A DNA stretch of 64,000 nt from Rutidosis leptorrhynchoides (Eukaryota > Streptophyta > Magnoliopsida > Asterales > Asteraceae), in NCBI RefSeq assembly GCF_046630445.1, contig NC_092335.1, positions 35,180,501 to 35,244,500 of the forward strand. The letters are read 5' to 3'. The position numbers and the translations under genes were made by a program. Below the pieces are notes generated by a model that had not been told where the DNA came from, did no database searches, and worked only from the letters and a program-made list of their open reading frames with translations. Of this stretch, positions 1-11,458 are shown one piece after another; the first letter of the stretch is position 1; each line of letters opens with the position of its first letter.

Positions 1-910
1 AAATCTGTACTAGATCTGAAGAAATTATACATACATATATTTTCATAAAGACGGTAATAAAAATTCTTTTATACAAAGTATTAATTGTGAAATCTTTAAC
101 GGGTAGGTACTACTCGAAAAATATTTAAGTTCACAATTAATATTTTACACTGTACATTCTTCAATTTTGATTCAAAATCATTAACTATACTCACTATCTT
201 CACAATGATACACAATCATTTCATACAAATTCAATCACATATTCTGATATCGACGTATCAGAATCCAAGCCATAACTCTGAACCGGTGACATCATTCTTA
301 GATATCTACATCTTTCAAAGCTATACTTTAACTTTAAAACTGTGAAAGATCCTTTAGCATTGTTATTACCGAAAATAATCTTGCAATCTCTGTTCAAAGT
401 ATCCAGTTTTATCACACTTCCAACCAGTCAACTTTGACTTTTCAGATTAGCCTTATTATAACCTTGACATATACGTTCTTGTTACTGGGGAACCTTTCAT
501 GTTCCACCACGTTAGCAGTAAATTTACCAACAACTTTATTAATCCTTGACCTTTCAAAAACTCCTTATACTCATTGAAACCCTATCATGTACTCATCCAC
601 ATCTTATAACAATAATTGCCATACCAACCATCGGGAATTAGCAATCGGTATTTTGAATCTCGCAGCATTTTCTACGAAAACAGTTATATATAGATAACAT
701 CTATCTTCTAGACTTACATACTTCGAATATGAAGTTTCTGAAAAATACCCCAAACTATGAAACTAGTTCTCCGAATTTTGGAAAAATGCTGAAGAAACAG
801 CAAAAACTGTAAACGACCTTAACAGTTAAAAGTTTGATGATAAAGAATAGTATGGTGGTAAAGCTGAGAAAAAGAGAAGGTTTGGAACTAAAAAACGGAT
901 TGAGCAAACT

Positions 911-1099
911 ATGAAGGAGGCTGTGGACAAATCACAAAGATTAAAACTGCCTTCAAAGAATCCAAATGATTCAGTGTCTGCTGAAATCATTAGCGAATAC
1001 CTTGCTCCTTACTCTAAAACATTTGCGGACAATATTCTTCATCATGATCTTATCTTAAATATTAGAAATTCTAAGATATCATCATATCTTTCATTATAA
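911..1099 (+). other. Sense peptide block shared by LARD copies
   Basis: The plus strand encodes a 62-residue stretch starting MKEAVDKSQ and containing SKNPNDSVSAEI-SEYLA. A closely similar peptide lies on the minus strand at 50778-50978 in LARD copy 2, and a weaker repeat of it lies at about 51070-51290. I do not recognise the domain. It may be a residue of the parental element's coding region. It is not called as a gene. Confidence 0.4.
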
Positions 1100-1655
1100 A
1101 CATCCTCCATATTTCTGGAGATAATTCCATAATCATTCTTATCGGAAATCAATTTTCTCCTTATGATATCTGTGTTACATCATAAAAGAAACTATTTTAG
1201 TTTCTAAATTCTAAAACCTCCGAGTTTAAAATATGAATATTTTTGAAGTAGTGTTGGGAATTGAAGCATGAGTTAGTATAATATAATGACACTTGATCAA
1301 CGTGATTATATTACAGTAAGTCATGCTGAGTTTCTAATGGAACGTGATAAAGGTTCACAGATCCCACCCTCATCATGAACCATGTTACATAACTCTTTCA
1401 TTCTATATAATCTCTAAATATAACAAGAAAATATATTTCTTGATGATTCGGTCTTTTTCGAGGTATTCTGGTAATTTGACAAGTCAGATTGTACTATTAC
1501 CATTTCTTTCTTAGAACATTATTTATGTTCATCTGAAACTTCATACCTACGAATTCTGGACCATTATCCGCTTGACTTACGGTCGGGAAGAGAAAACGAA
1601 AGCATGAAGCTCCGAAATATAATGGAGAATATAAAGCCCGATAACAACCCCGAAA

Positions 1656-1829
1656 TTACAAACCGTGTATATCAATGCGTATAGCAATATAAAGACACGG
1701 GAGAATGAAAAACACTATAACCCCAAGGTAATGGTAGAAGTAAGTAATTTCCTCTGGTGGTAGATGAAAAAGAAGAATGACAGATATGAAAGTTAGGAGT
1801 ATATCAAGAATCAGAACTGGATGAAGCAT
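1656..1829 (-). CDS. 57-aa hydrophobic ORF antisense to LARD copy 1
   Basis: I start this ORF at the ATG complement at 1827-1829 because the same start is used in LARD copy 2 at 50079-50252; the frame stays open further upstream but is not shared there. The product has two hydrophobic segments (about residues 4-22 and 35-50) separated by LPPEE, and ends CLYIAIRIDIHGL. Length, stop codon and segment order are identical to the second copy although about half the codons differ, and no insertion or deletion separates them over 174 nt. A TATA-like box lies about 75 nt upstream of the ATG (1903-1910). No known family is recognised. It could be a fortuitous ORF carried by the repeat. Confidence 0.45.
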   Translation of the reverse strand: MLHPVLILDILLTFISVILLFHLPPEEITYFYHYLGVIVFFILPCLYIAIRIDIHGL

Positions 1830-1902
1830 TTCACAAACTTTTGAAAGTATGAAATGAGGAAGAAGATGTAGGAGTAGTGAAAATAATGAAACGGAAGAGG
1901 TC

Positions 1903-1910
1903 AATTTATA
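1903..1910 (-). promoter_or_regulatory. TATA-like box of the antisense small ORF, copy 1
   Basis: The minus strand reads TATAAATT, about 75 nt upstream of the 57-codon ORF start. The same box at a similar distance precedes the ORF in the other LARD copy (49995-50002). Confidence 0.4.
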
Positions 1911-2708
1911 GCAAAATATCGGACGCAGCAATAGAGGCAGATTACGAATTTTATCAAAGAAAATCCTAATTTCCGCAAATTCTGAAAAATCAAATCTTAT
2001 TTAAATTATGAAAATTTTCTATTCCTTAAACTCCAGAAATCAATCGTTACTACATCAAGAGATAAGACGCATCTCTATTCTCCATTTCACTTGATTACGA
2101 TAACTTCTCTCATACGCTTCGAGTAATTGGATTATTTTATCCATATTATTCAAACGTAGATAAAACTCTATTATCAACTCATATTCGTAATTAAAACATT
2201 TTTATTGTTAGCCATGACGACCTCACTCAAATTTCGGGACGAAATTTCTTTAACGGGTAGGTACTGTGATGACCCGAAAATTTCTGACCAAATTTAAACT
2301 TAATCTTTGTATGATTAACATTTCCGACACGATAAGCAAAGTCTGTAAAACTGAATCTCAAAATTTTTGAACTACTTTTATATATTTAAATACCCTTCGG
2401 TTGTTTTTGACAATTCACGAACAATTATATGTAAATAGATACATATATACTATAACTTGAAAAAGTAACAATTTAATAATTGTTTGATACCGTACATTAA
2501 ACTTATTAATTTAAATATCTATTTGAATATATATGATAAGTTAAAATATTTATTATTAAAATTAATTATAAATAACTTCCAATGTGTTTTTAAAAACTGA
2601 TTTATGTATATATACATATATATAATTTCAAGTTATTTAGTAAACGATAGTAACATTCGTTTATTGATTCGATTGATATTTAGATAAGTTAACTAAAGCG
2701 TTTAAGAT

Positions 2709-2845
2709 GAACCAGTAAAACACTAATTTGCTACAGTATTTTCAAATTGCTACAGTACCCAAAATGCTACAGTGTTTTCGAAAATCACTATTTGCTACAG
2801 TAAAATTTACTTTGCTGCAGTGAATTGCTACAGTAAAACACTATT
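2709..2845 (+). repeat. Cluster of TGCTACAGT motifs
   Basis: Within about 130 bp the 9-mer TGCTACAGT appears five times, plus one TGCTGCAGT variant, separated by short A/T-rich spacers. It lies early in the LTR, where transcription control sequences would be expected. No function is assigned. Confidence 0.6.
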
Positions 2846-2875
2846 TCAAAATGAAAATGTATGTATATATGTATA

Positions 2876-2902
2876 TATGTATATATATATATATATATAT
2901 TA
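2876..2902. repeat. AT dinucleotide tract
   Basis: Simple (TA)n tract preceded by GTATATAT repeats. Confidence 0.8.
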
Positions 2903-3789
2903 ACAAATAGCGAGACGATGATTTATAGAAGTAAATGACCAAAACACTCAAATGTATAAGTTATACCTCGAGTGGTATAGTTTATTGATAATTTAAGACG
3001 ATATTTTGACAAAGGTACGAGTCACGAAACGTAAAGTGATAGTTTTCTAAGCATACGAAAATGCGTTCGAGAAACCGGAACCGGGGCATAAGTCAAGTGA
3101 CAACGTACGAATTATCGGGACAAAAATTACAAGTCAACTATGCACGTGAATTTAATATAATATATAATTAATTATTTAAATTATATATATATTATATATA
3201 ATATATATAAATATATATTAATAGTGTATCCATGACTAGTGCTCGAGTATATATATTTATACATGCTTGTATGCTAAATTTTGTCGCTAAACAGTTTATG
3301 ATGTACCACGAATTAAATACATATATTACTGGTAAAAGGTATATGATATACATGTTTTTGGAAAGCTGACGAAAAATCAATAACTTTTCATTTAGATATC
3401 GAATAATTTCGATGAACGGATTAAAAGATATGAGCAACTGAATTATGATTGAAGTTAATTGAAATTGCTTTTGAATCTACAATTAAGATTTAAACAACTT
3501 GTTTACGAGATTGATAAATTGGATTTTTGAATATTACCAACCGAGTAAATGAATCCTTATATAAGGTACGTCTCGTTTTGTTAAACTATTGTCAAAATTG
3601 ACTTTTTAAAACAACATTGGATAACTTTTGTATGTCAATATCGAGCATTAGGATTGTGATACACTATGACCTGACCTACCTTGATAGACATTTATTGACC
3701 AACATATGTTCTCTAGGTTGAGATCAACGGTTATTTAGTAATCCGTGTTTCGATCACATTTTGGTGAACGACTTTATATGCTGCTAAGG

Positions 3790-4045
3790 TGAGTTTCATA
3801 TGATCCCTTTTACTCAATATATTTTTGGGCTGAGAATACATGCGACTGTTTATAAATACTGAAAATACTAGATTTATATGCGTGAGTTTCATATGATCCC
3901 TTTTACTCAATATATTTTTGGGCTGAGAATACATGCGACTGTATATAAATACTGAAAATACTAGCTTTATATGCGTGAGTTTCATTTGCTCCCTTTTTAA
4001 TTGCTTTTGCAATATATATTTTTGGGCTGAGAATACATGCACTTT
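3790..4045 (+). repeat. About 94-bp tandem repeat, 2.6 copies
   Basis: Units start with GTGAGTTTCATATGATCCC at about 3791, 3885 and 3977 (third unit diverged). Each contains TTTTTGGGCTGAGAATACATG. The matching place in the LTRs of the second LARD (about 46990-47065) has a single unit, so the array expanded in this copy or subfamily. Confidence 0.8.
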
Positions 4046-5123
4046 ATTTTAAACACAATGGATACAAGTACATATTAAATTCTACACTGAGTTTGAACCG
4101 AAAATCCCTTAGCTTTGGTAACTAGTAACTGCCATTTATAAGAACTGGTGGGCGCGAGTAGTAGTATATGGATCCATAGGGCTTGATATCCCCGTCCGAG
4201 CTAGAGCACTAGCCTTTTAACGGACGTATGCTATTTGAGAAGCGTACACGTTGGTTTGCGTGTATTATTAAGATGATTATACAAAGGGTATAAATTATAT
4301 ATACGTTAAGTTTAGTTACCAGGGTGCTCAATTTCATAGAATATTTTGATAAACGTTTCTGGATGAAACAACTGAAATCTTGTGATCCACCTTTATGTAC
4401 AGATTATGCAAAACATTAAAACTATGAACTCACCAACCTTTGTGTTGACACTTGTTAGCATGTTTATTCTCAGGTTTCCTAGAAGTCTTCCGCTGTTTGC
4501 TTAGATGTTAGACAAGCTATGTGCATGGATTCTTACATGACATATTTTTCAAGGAAACGTTGTATTCACCAAATCATCACCATGTATCTTATTTTGACTG
4601 CATTATCAACGGAAGTACTGTTGTAAACTATTATTTATGGTGATTGTCTATATGTAGAAATCATCAGATGTCGAAAACCTTTGATTTAAATATTCATTTA
4701 TGGTGTGCCTTTTCAAAAGAATGCAATGTTTACAAAACGTATCATATAGAGGTCAAATACTGTCATACCCCCAAATAGGGCCGGGGAAATATGACTTCAC
4801 AATATCACAACACAAGTATGTATAAACGAGAACGACTCTATATGAGACGTTTTAATTGATTACCAATGTATTAAAGCAGCGGAAAGTGTTATGTCATTAC
4901 AATAAATGTTTTAATGCAATAATATGTATGTATAAATGCGGACTCCAATAGCAGCAAAGTCCAAATAGCAAATAATCTTTAGCAATCTTCACCTGAGACA
5001 AAACATGCTTAAAGTGTCAACCAAAAAGGTTGAGTGAACAACATAGGTTTAATAATTATAACAAGTTTTTAGACCACAAGATTTAGTTATGGTTGACTGA
5101 TATAAAATCAATCAATAGAATGA

Positions 5124-5575
5124 AGTGTGTTTATTAATATAATGAATATATTAACAGTGACCGATAAAGTTTGTTTATTAATATAATGAATATATTAACA
5201 GTGACCGTTATAGTTTGTTTATTAATATAATGAATATATTAACAGTGACCGATAAAGTTTGTTTATTAATATAATGAATATATTAACAGTGACCGTTATA
5301 GTTTGTTTATTAATATAATGAATATATTAACAGTGACCGATAAAGTTTGTTTATTAATATCATGAATATATTAACAGTGACCGTTATTGTCAACAGACAA
5401 AGTATGTTTACTAATATAACGAATTATATTAGCAGTGACCGTTATTGTCAACAGACAAAGTATGTTTACTAATATAACGAATTATATTAGCAGTGACCGT
5501 TATTGTCAACAGACAAAGTATGTTTACTAATATAACGAATTATATTAGCAGTGACCGTTATTGTTAACAAACAAC
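5124..5575 (+). repeat. Minisatellite with alternating units, nine copies
   Basis: Nine units end in CAGTGACCG. The first six are about 45 bp and alternate between GATAAAG and GTTATAG after that end, giving a 90-bp higher-order period. The last three are about 57 bp with an added GTCAACAGACAAAG segment. The core TTAATATAATGAATATATTAA is close to a perfect palindrome, so the array can form repeated hairpins. Confidence 0.85.
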
Positions 5576-6176
5576 ATGTAATGGATAAAATTTGAGTACT
5601 TGCGTCTAATCATAAAAACAGTTTAAAAACAAGCATGTGTCTCACCCCAAAGTTTATAAAACAGTTAAGAAATAGTAAAAAGAGGGGCTATGAAGTTCAC
5701 CTTAACAGCAGATAGATATTCCACGCAAGATATATGATCGGAGTGTGTAATCAGGGATCTCAACCTAGAGATATAATGTTCGATTAGGTAATGTCTAATA
5801 GACATAAAGTTTGTTTATTAATATAGTAAACTATATTTCGAGAAAGTTATATTCATATGAGTGATAATATAATTAGTGTTTATTAAGTGTTACTATATAA
5901 TTTAGTGTACATGTTATACTAATAATAGTATTATTAGTTACATTAATCATTCAACTATTGAGTAAGTTATCATTATGTGTTACATATATAATTTTATCTA
6001 TGTGATACAATACATATATACATTCTTTATTATTATCATACATGTATTTATTTATAACTATATGATATGTATATATATTTAGTAGGTGTATATGTTACAT
6101 ATATATAAGCGTAGGATGGTACATATACTTATTACTTCTTATTATTATTAGGTTTACTATCATATTAACCTACATA

Positions 6177-6335
6177 ATGAACATTCATACATACATTCAT
6201 ACGTACATATACACACTTATATACACATACATATACACGTATGTATATATTTACAAATACACACACATATACATACAGTGTATACATGCACACACGTACG
6301 TATGCATGCATGCATGCATGCACGTACACCATGAT
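6177..6335. repeat. CA/TA-rich simple repeat
   Basis: Degenerate ACATAC/ACACAC repeats followed by an ATGC repeat (about 6300-6322). Confidence 0.7.
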
Positions 6336-7972
6336 CATAACCTAAATTTTAATCACAATCTTTATAACTTGACATAAAATCATAAGTTTTTAACTTATCA
6401 ACTAGTAATCTTTTTAGCCAATCTCAATACAAAATCTCTAAATATCTTAACCATCTTTCACATAAAATCATAGCCATATTCCTACATAAAATCATATCCT
6501 TTCTTCAAAATTTCTAGTTACTTTCATTAACCCTAACCTTTAATAATCATACTTAACTCATTAACCTCCTAACTTTCACCTACATAAAATCATAATCATA
6601 ATCTCATACTAGTTCATCCCCTTTTTATCATTATCATTATCTTTTCAACAATCATAACCCATTTATTAATAAACCTTAATACTTAACATAATAACTAATC
6701 AAGATCATACTTATAATTATTCATTCATGATGTTCATAATCATACTTTTATCTTTTATATTTTTCATTAATTCATAAACTAATCATGTTTATTATATTTA
6801 TTCATTCACATTCTTAATTCATTAATACTTATCATAATACTTATATCATCTTAAAAGTAATTGATTTAAACACATAATTAGACTAGGGTTTATTAGTTAT
6901 ACCTTAACAAGATTTAAATCAAAGATTGGTGATGAATATGGTGCGAAAACAGGAGACCAGTAGCAGCAGTAAACAACGACCCAATAAAGTCTTTTTGGGT
7001 CTGGCCGGGTTCGACTGAAACCACAGCAGGTACAGCAGGAACTTTGCAGCAACAATGGTACTTTTGGGACCACGTATTTATAGCAGGAAACCAGAAAAGA
7101 AATTGCAGAACAGGAGGAAAACAACTCTATTTATGGGCTGTTTTGGGACTGCAAAAAATAGCAGGTACGGCAGCAACAAGTCAGAAAGAAAACGCATCAA
7201 CCAGGGACCAATGTGCAGCCTGAATTGCAGGCAGGAAAAAGGTTGTGATGGTGATGGTGATTGACGATTGCAACAGGATTTTGTGAGGGTTGTATGTCGA
7301 CTGCAGGTTGGACTGTTTTGGGGGTTATTTAGTCGACAGAATGTGAGGGAAGTAAGCTGGAAAAGTCGATTAATGCAGCAGGTTTGGAGGCTCGTGATTT
7401 CATGAGGAAACTTGATCCTTTATATAGTTTTGTAGGTTTTCTAATCCCACTCAAATACTTGGAGATCAAGAACTTTAATTGGTGTTAAACTAGGATTAAC
7501 AAAACTTAGAGATTAAGTTTATTGTTTATGTTTTTTTTTATACCGTAATACTTATTTGTTTATATATATTATTTTTTTTTATATTAATATTATTAGGGTT
7601 AGATTTATTTTATTTATTTATTAGACCCTAATCTTATAATAGATTTATATTTGTTCCAATTTGTTTGTATAAATTTTTATAGTTTATACAATATCACTTT
7701 TTAAGTAATAATGTAAATATATAGTTTGTATCAATAAAGATAATACACAAAAACATAAACTTTATATATCAGGAAGTATCGATCAAAAGTTAATATTTAA
7801 TCAATGCTGTTAAATACACGAAGTTTACAATTACAAACAATCCTATTAATGGAACAGAAACAATAGGTATAGCAGAAATGAAAAGAAAAAAATTTGAGGG
7901 TTGTCATAAATACCTCGCAATGAAATCAATGAATGACGTGTTCGTCCATATGGATTTGGAGCGATCGTCACA

Positions 7973-8711
7973 ATTGGGGTTGATACGAATAATTTTTATC
8001 TCTAGTACGATGCGAAATGCCTGCTATGAGATGGTTGGTTGATATGAATGGTTTATTATTTATGACATTTTGGCACCGGTTGGCCTATATTTTATATACA
8101 TGTGTTCAGCCGTGGGGTGTAAAGACCGGCACAGAGGTTCTATATTTTGAAGGCACATGTATTCAGCCGTGGAGTGAAAGACCGGCACAGATGGTTACTA
8201 TTATATTTTGAATCCTCACCAGGTGTTCTTCATATGAATGATATTTTTCTTGTGCATTTGGAATGAGACTTCTGCACGTTTTATAATATATAAAATCTTG
8301 TGGTCTATTAAAATGATGAAAATGAAATGATTACTATAAACTAATGAACTCACCAACCTTTTGGTTGACACTTTAAAGCATGTTTATTCTCAGGTATGAA
8401 AGAAACCTTCCGCTGTGCATTAGCTCATTTTAAAGATATTACTTGGAGTCATTCATGACATATTTCAAAAGACGTTGCATTCGAGTCGTTGAAGTTCTTT
8501 AGAGATTATTATTAAGTAAATGACAGATTAGGTCATTTATAGTTTGGATATTATGAAATGGTATGCATACCTGTCAACTTTCGATGAAATGAAAGTTTGT
8601 CTTTTAAAAACGAATGCAATGTTTGTAAAATGTATCATTTAGAGGTCAAGTACCTCGCGATGTAATCATATGTAATGTTCTCGTCCATATGGATTTGGTC
8701 GGGGCACTACA
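7973..8711 (+). mobile_element. 3' remnant of a second LTR (layer B)
   Basis: The block ends GGTCGGGGCACTACA and carries the LTR core at about 8345-8421 in plus orientation. It also has the preceding block CAGGTGTTC...ATGAATGAT, and the following block with the GGTCAAGTACCTCGCGATG tail seen near other LTR ends. Its 5' part is not directly to the left, where LARD copy 1 ends instead, so copy 1 probably inserted into it. A two-unit repeat of about 58 bp (key string GCCGTGG...AAAGACCGGCACAGA) lies at 8106-8192. Confidence 0.55.
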
Positions 8712-9283
8712 GTTTAGCACTTCGAGATTATTATACAGACGAGAGGTTCTGTTTTGGGGATATTCTATGCATTAAGTTAACGTCGGTTACCAGGTGTTCA
8801 ACATATGAATGATTTTTATCTCTATGCAGTTTGCGAAATGCCTGATAAGAGATGTGTTATAAAAGTGAAATCTTGTGGTCTATTATTATGATTTAATAAT
8901 ATGTAGGTTAAACCTATAACTCACCAACAATTTTGTAGACGTTTTAAGCATGTTTATTCTCAGGTGATTATTAAGAGCTTCCGCTGTTGCATACTAAATT
9001 AAGGACAAGATTTGGAGTCCATGCTTGTATAATATTGTTTAAAAATTGCATTCGAAGACTTATGTTGATGTGTAATATTATTGTAAACCATTATGTAATG
9101 GTCGTGTGAAAAACGCTATATTTTAGATTATCATTATTTGATAATCGTCGTAATATTTTAAAGGTTATGGTTTGTTTTAAAATCGAATGCAGTCTTTGAA
9201 AAACGTCTCATATAGAGGTCAAAACCTCGCGACGAAATCAATTAATATGGAACATTTATAATCAATATGAACGGGACACTTCA
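8712..9283 (+). mobile_element. 3' remnant of a third LTR (layer C)
   Basis: Same architecture as the block before it: CAGGTGTTCAACATATGAATG, then the LTR core at about 8925-8985, then GAGGTCAAAACCTCGCGACG, ending ...GGGACACTTCA at about 9283. It begins abruptly at the end of layer B, consistent with layer B having inserted into it. Confidence 0.5.
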
Positions 9284-11423
9284 ATCATCAATAGAAACAT
9301 CTTCAAAAGTAACTTGACTCGGTTTAGGACTCCCCGTTTCCGGTTTGCCATAGAACGAATCTTCATCAAAAGTAACATCTCGCGAACGAATTACTTTTCT
9401 AGCTTCGTTGTCCTAACAACGATAACCCATTTCATCCGACCCGTAGCCAATGAAAGTACACTTTTTCGACTTAGCCTCAAGCTTGTCTCTATCCGCATCT
9501 TTGGTCTTGACATATGCGTTACACCCAAAGACCTTTAGGTGACCATAACTCACCTGTTTACCTTGTCATTCTTCCTCGGGAATTCGAAAACCCAACGGTG
9601 TTGAGGGTCCCCTATTTATCAAATAAGCCGCCGTATTAACCGCATCCGCCCAAAACATCTTAGGCAAACCGGTATGTAGTCTCATACTCTTAGCCCTTTC
9701 ATTTAACGTACGATTCATACGTTCGACCACCCCATTGTGTTGCGGTGTCTCCGGTACCGTTTTCAACATTCTAATACCGAGCTTTGCACAATGGTCTTTA
9801 AACTCAAGACTACCATATTCCCCTCCATTATCCGACTTCAAGCACTTGACCTTCAAGTTAGTCTCATTTTCTACCATAGCTTTCCACTTCACGAAAGTAT
9901 TAAATACATCGGATTTAGCTTTAGGAAAATAAACCCATACCTTTCGAGTGGAGTCGTCAATGAAGGTGACATAATAGCGAGAACCTCCATGTGATTCTAC
10001 ATTGGTTGGACCAAACACATCCGTATGAACGAGCTCCAATTTCTCCAACTTAGGTGCATTCCCCGATTTCCCAAAAGTCACCTTCTTTTGCTTCCCATAT
10101 ACACATGGTTCACAAAACCCAAGTTCTACCTTTTTCAAATCAGGAATCCTCCCACTCGAAACAAGCATCTTCATACCCTTCTCACTCATATGCCCGAGTC
10201 TTCGGTGCCATAGAGTTGATTCGGACTCAACATTAACCGTAGCAATCACCGTGTCTTCATCAAACACTTTAACCATATAAAGAGTTCCCCTTTTATGTCC
10301 ATGAGCCACTACATAACTACCCTTAACCACCTTCCATTGGCGGTTTTCAAAAGTAACCTCATTACCTTCATCATCTAATTGACCAACTGAAATAAGTTTC
10401 ATTTTTAATTTAGGAATGTACCTTACATTTTTCAAGGTCCAGTTAGAGCCTAGAGTAGTCTTCAAAACAACATCTCCAATGCCCTCTATATTGAGTTTCT
10501 TGTTGTCTGCCAATCTCACATTGCCTTGATATGATCGAAAATTCTTCATCATGCTTTTGACATGAGTAGCATGAAACGAAGCTCCCGAATCCAAAATCCA
10601 AGACTCCATAGAATTTTCAACACTACATAAAAGTACATCATCACTTTCTTCTTCGGTCAAGTTCACACCTTTCGCCGGACCATTTTTACAATTCCTTTGA
10701 AAGTGAACTTTTTGATTGCAACCCCAACAAATGGCTTCACTTCTATCTTTCGATGGATACCTATTCTTATACTTCTTTCTACCCTTCTTCTCACCGCGTT
10801 TAAATTTCCTACCACGGTTGTCGGTACTTAACAAAGAACCGGATGTCGATTCCCCCGAGTTTCTCTTACGAGTATCTTCACCAAGAATCAAGTCCCTTAT
10901 TCCCTCAAACGCTAGCTTAGTAGTTCCCGTAGAGCTACTAACCTCGGTAACCGTACCCAACCAACTTTCCGGTAATGATGAAAGCAAGATTAGTGCTTTT
11001 AGCTCATCGTCAAACTTAATCTCTACCGATTCAAGTCTTGAAATAATATTATTAAATTCATTGATATGATCCGTTGCACTCGTACCTTCCTTCATCTTTG
11101 TATTGAACAATTGTCGCATGAGAAATACCTTATTAGAAGCGGTAGGTTTCTCATACATGTTAGAGAGTGCTTTCAAGCAAGAAAACGTCGTCTTCTCATT
11201 CACAACGTTGTATGCAACGTTCTTAGCAAGTGAAAGACGAATAGCACCCAAAGCTTAACGATCCAAAAGCGTCCAATCGGCATCGCTCATGCTTTCGGGC
11301 TTGGTCTCTAACAAAGGTTGGTGTAGCTTCTTTTGATACAAGTAATCTTCAATTTGCATCTTCCAAAAGCCAAAGTCTCTCCCATCGAATCGGTCGATTC
11401 TAAACTTCCCGTCTTCCGCCATC
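9284..11423 (-). pseudogene. Copia gag-protease-integrase relic
   Basis: Reading on the minus strand from about 11423, the product starts MAEDGKFRIDRFDGRDF. It has a gag region, then a CX2CX4HX4C zinc knuckle (CWGCNQKVHFQRNC), and then the aspartic protease motif ILDSGASFHATH. A pre-integrase HRRLGHMSEKG...CEPCVYGKQ follows, and then the integrase core (HTDVFGP, FIDDSTR, SDNGGEY, NGVVERMNRTL). Coding resemblance continues to about 9290 into the start of the linker after integrase. Reverse transcriptase is absent. It is a broken fossil. Confidence 0.85.
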
Positions 11424-11458
11424 GTTCCCTTAACGAAACCTTGTGCTTTGATACCAGT

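Larger units (their letters stand above)
1..2268 (+). mobile_element. Internal region of a LARD-like LTR element (copy 1), cut by the window edge
   Basis: This stretch resembles, in opposite orientation, the internal region at 49591-53972. Shared blocks include 1261-1370 against 50540-50640 and 721-910 against 51260-51440. It ends in a purine-rich tract around 2248-2268 (key string ACGGGTAGGTAC), directly followed by the LTR start TGTGATGACCC, so it is the 3' part of the internal region read in the plus direction. No polymerase or integrase coding is visible. A short sense peptide block (911-1099) and an antisense hydrophobic ORF (1656-1829) are both shared with copy 2. The 5' half lies outside the window. 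It is an old, diverged relative of copy 2. Confidence 0.8.
4761..7908 (-). mobile_element. Solo LTR inserted in the LARD LTR, 3.1 kb
   Basis: The 5-bp direct repeat AATAC flanks the block (4756-4760 and 7909-7913), and removing it restores the expected LTR text ...GAGGTCAAATACCTCGC.... Reading on the minus strand, the block starts TATGACAACCC and ends GGGTATGACA. No internal coding region, primer site or second LTR is seen, so it is best read as a solo LTR left by recombination. Orientation comes from the LTR core at about 4985-5042, which is reversed. The termini would be TA...CA instead of TG...CA, unless the target repeat is longer than 5 bp. It contains a minisatellite (5124-5575) and a CA/TA-rich tract (about 6180-6330). 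Confidence 0.65.
2269..7972 (+). mobile_element. 3' LTR of LARD-like copy 1, split by a solo LTR
   Basis: The LTR starts TGTGATGACCCG, the same start as the 3.4-kb LTRs of the second copy read on the minus strand, and directly follows the purine tract. It continues to 4760, is interrupted by an inserted LTR (4761-7908), and resumes at 7914 to end ...GATCGTCACA at 7972. Without the insert it is about 2.55 kb. It carries TGCTACAGT repeats, a 94-bp tandem repeat and the common LTR core (about 4427-4496). It is diverged from copy 2, so it is a different subfamily or much older. Confidence 0.75.

Noticed and set aside
3731-4042. 103-residue ORF with an internal peptide repeat
   Set aside because: The peptide repeat only mirrors the 94-bp DNA repeat in the LTR. 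Not shared with the other LARD copy.
5124-5575. CRISPR-like repeat array
   Set aside because: Units are directly joined with no unique spacers, and the sequence is plant LTR DNA.
6177-6377. 66-residue ORF rich in His/Tyr/Thr
   Set aside because: It is a reading of ACATAC/TATACA simple repeats.
9314-11069. Several plus-strand ORFs over the truncated copia element
   Set aside because: They are shadows of the minus-strand gag-integrase region.
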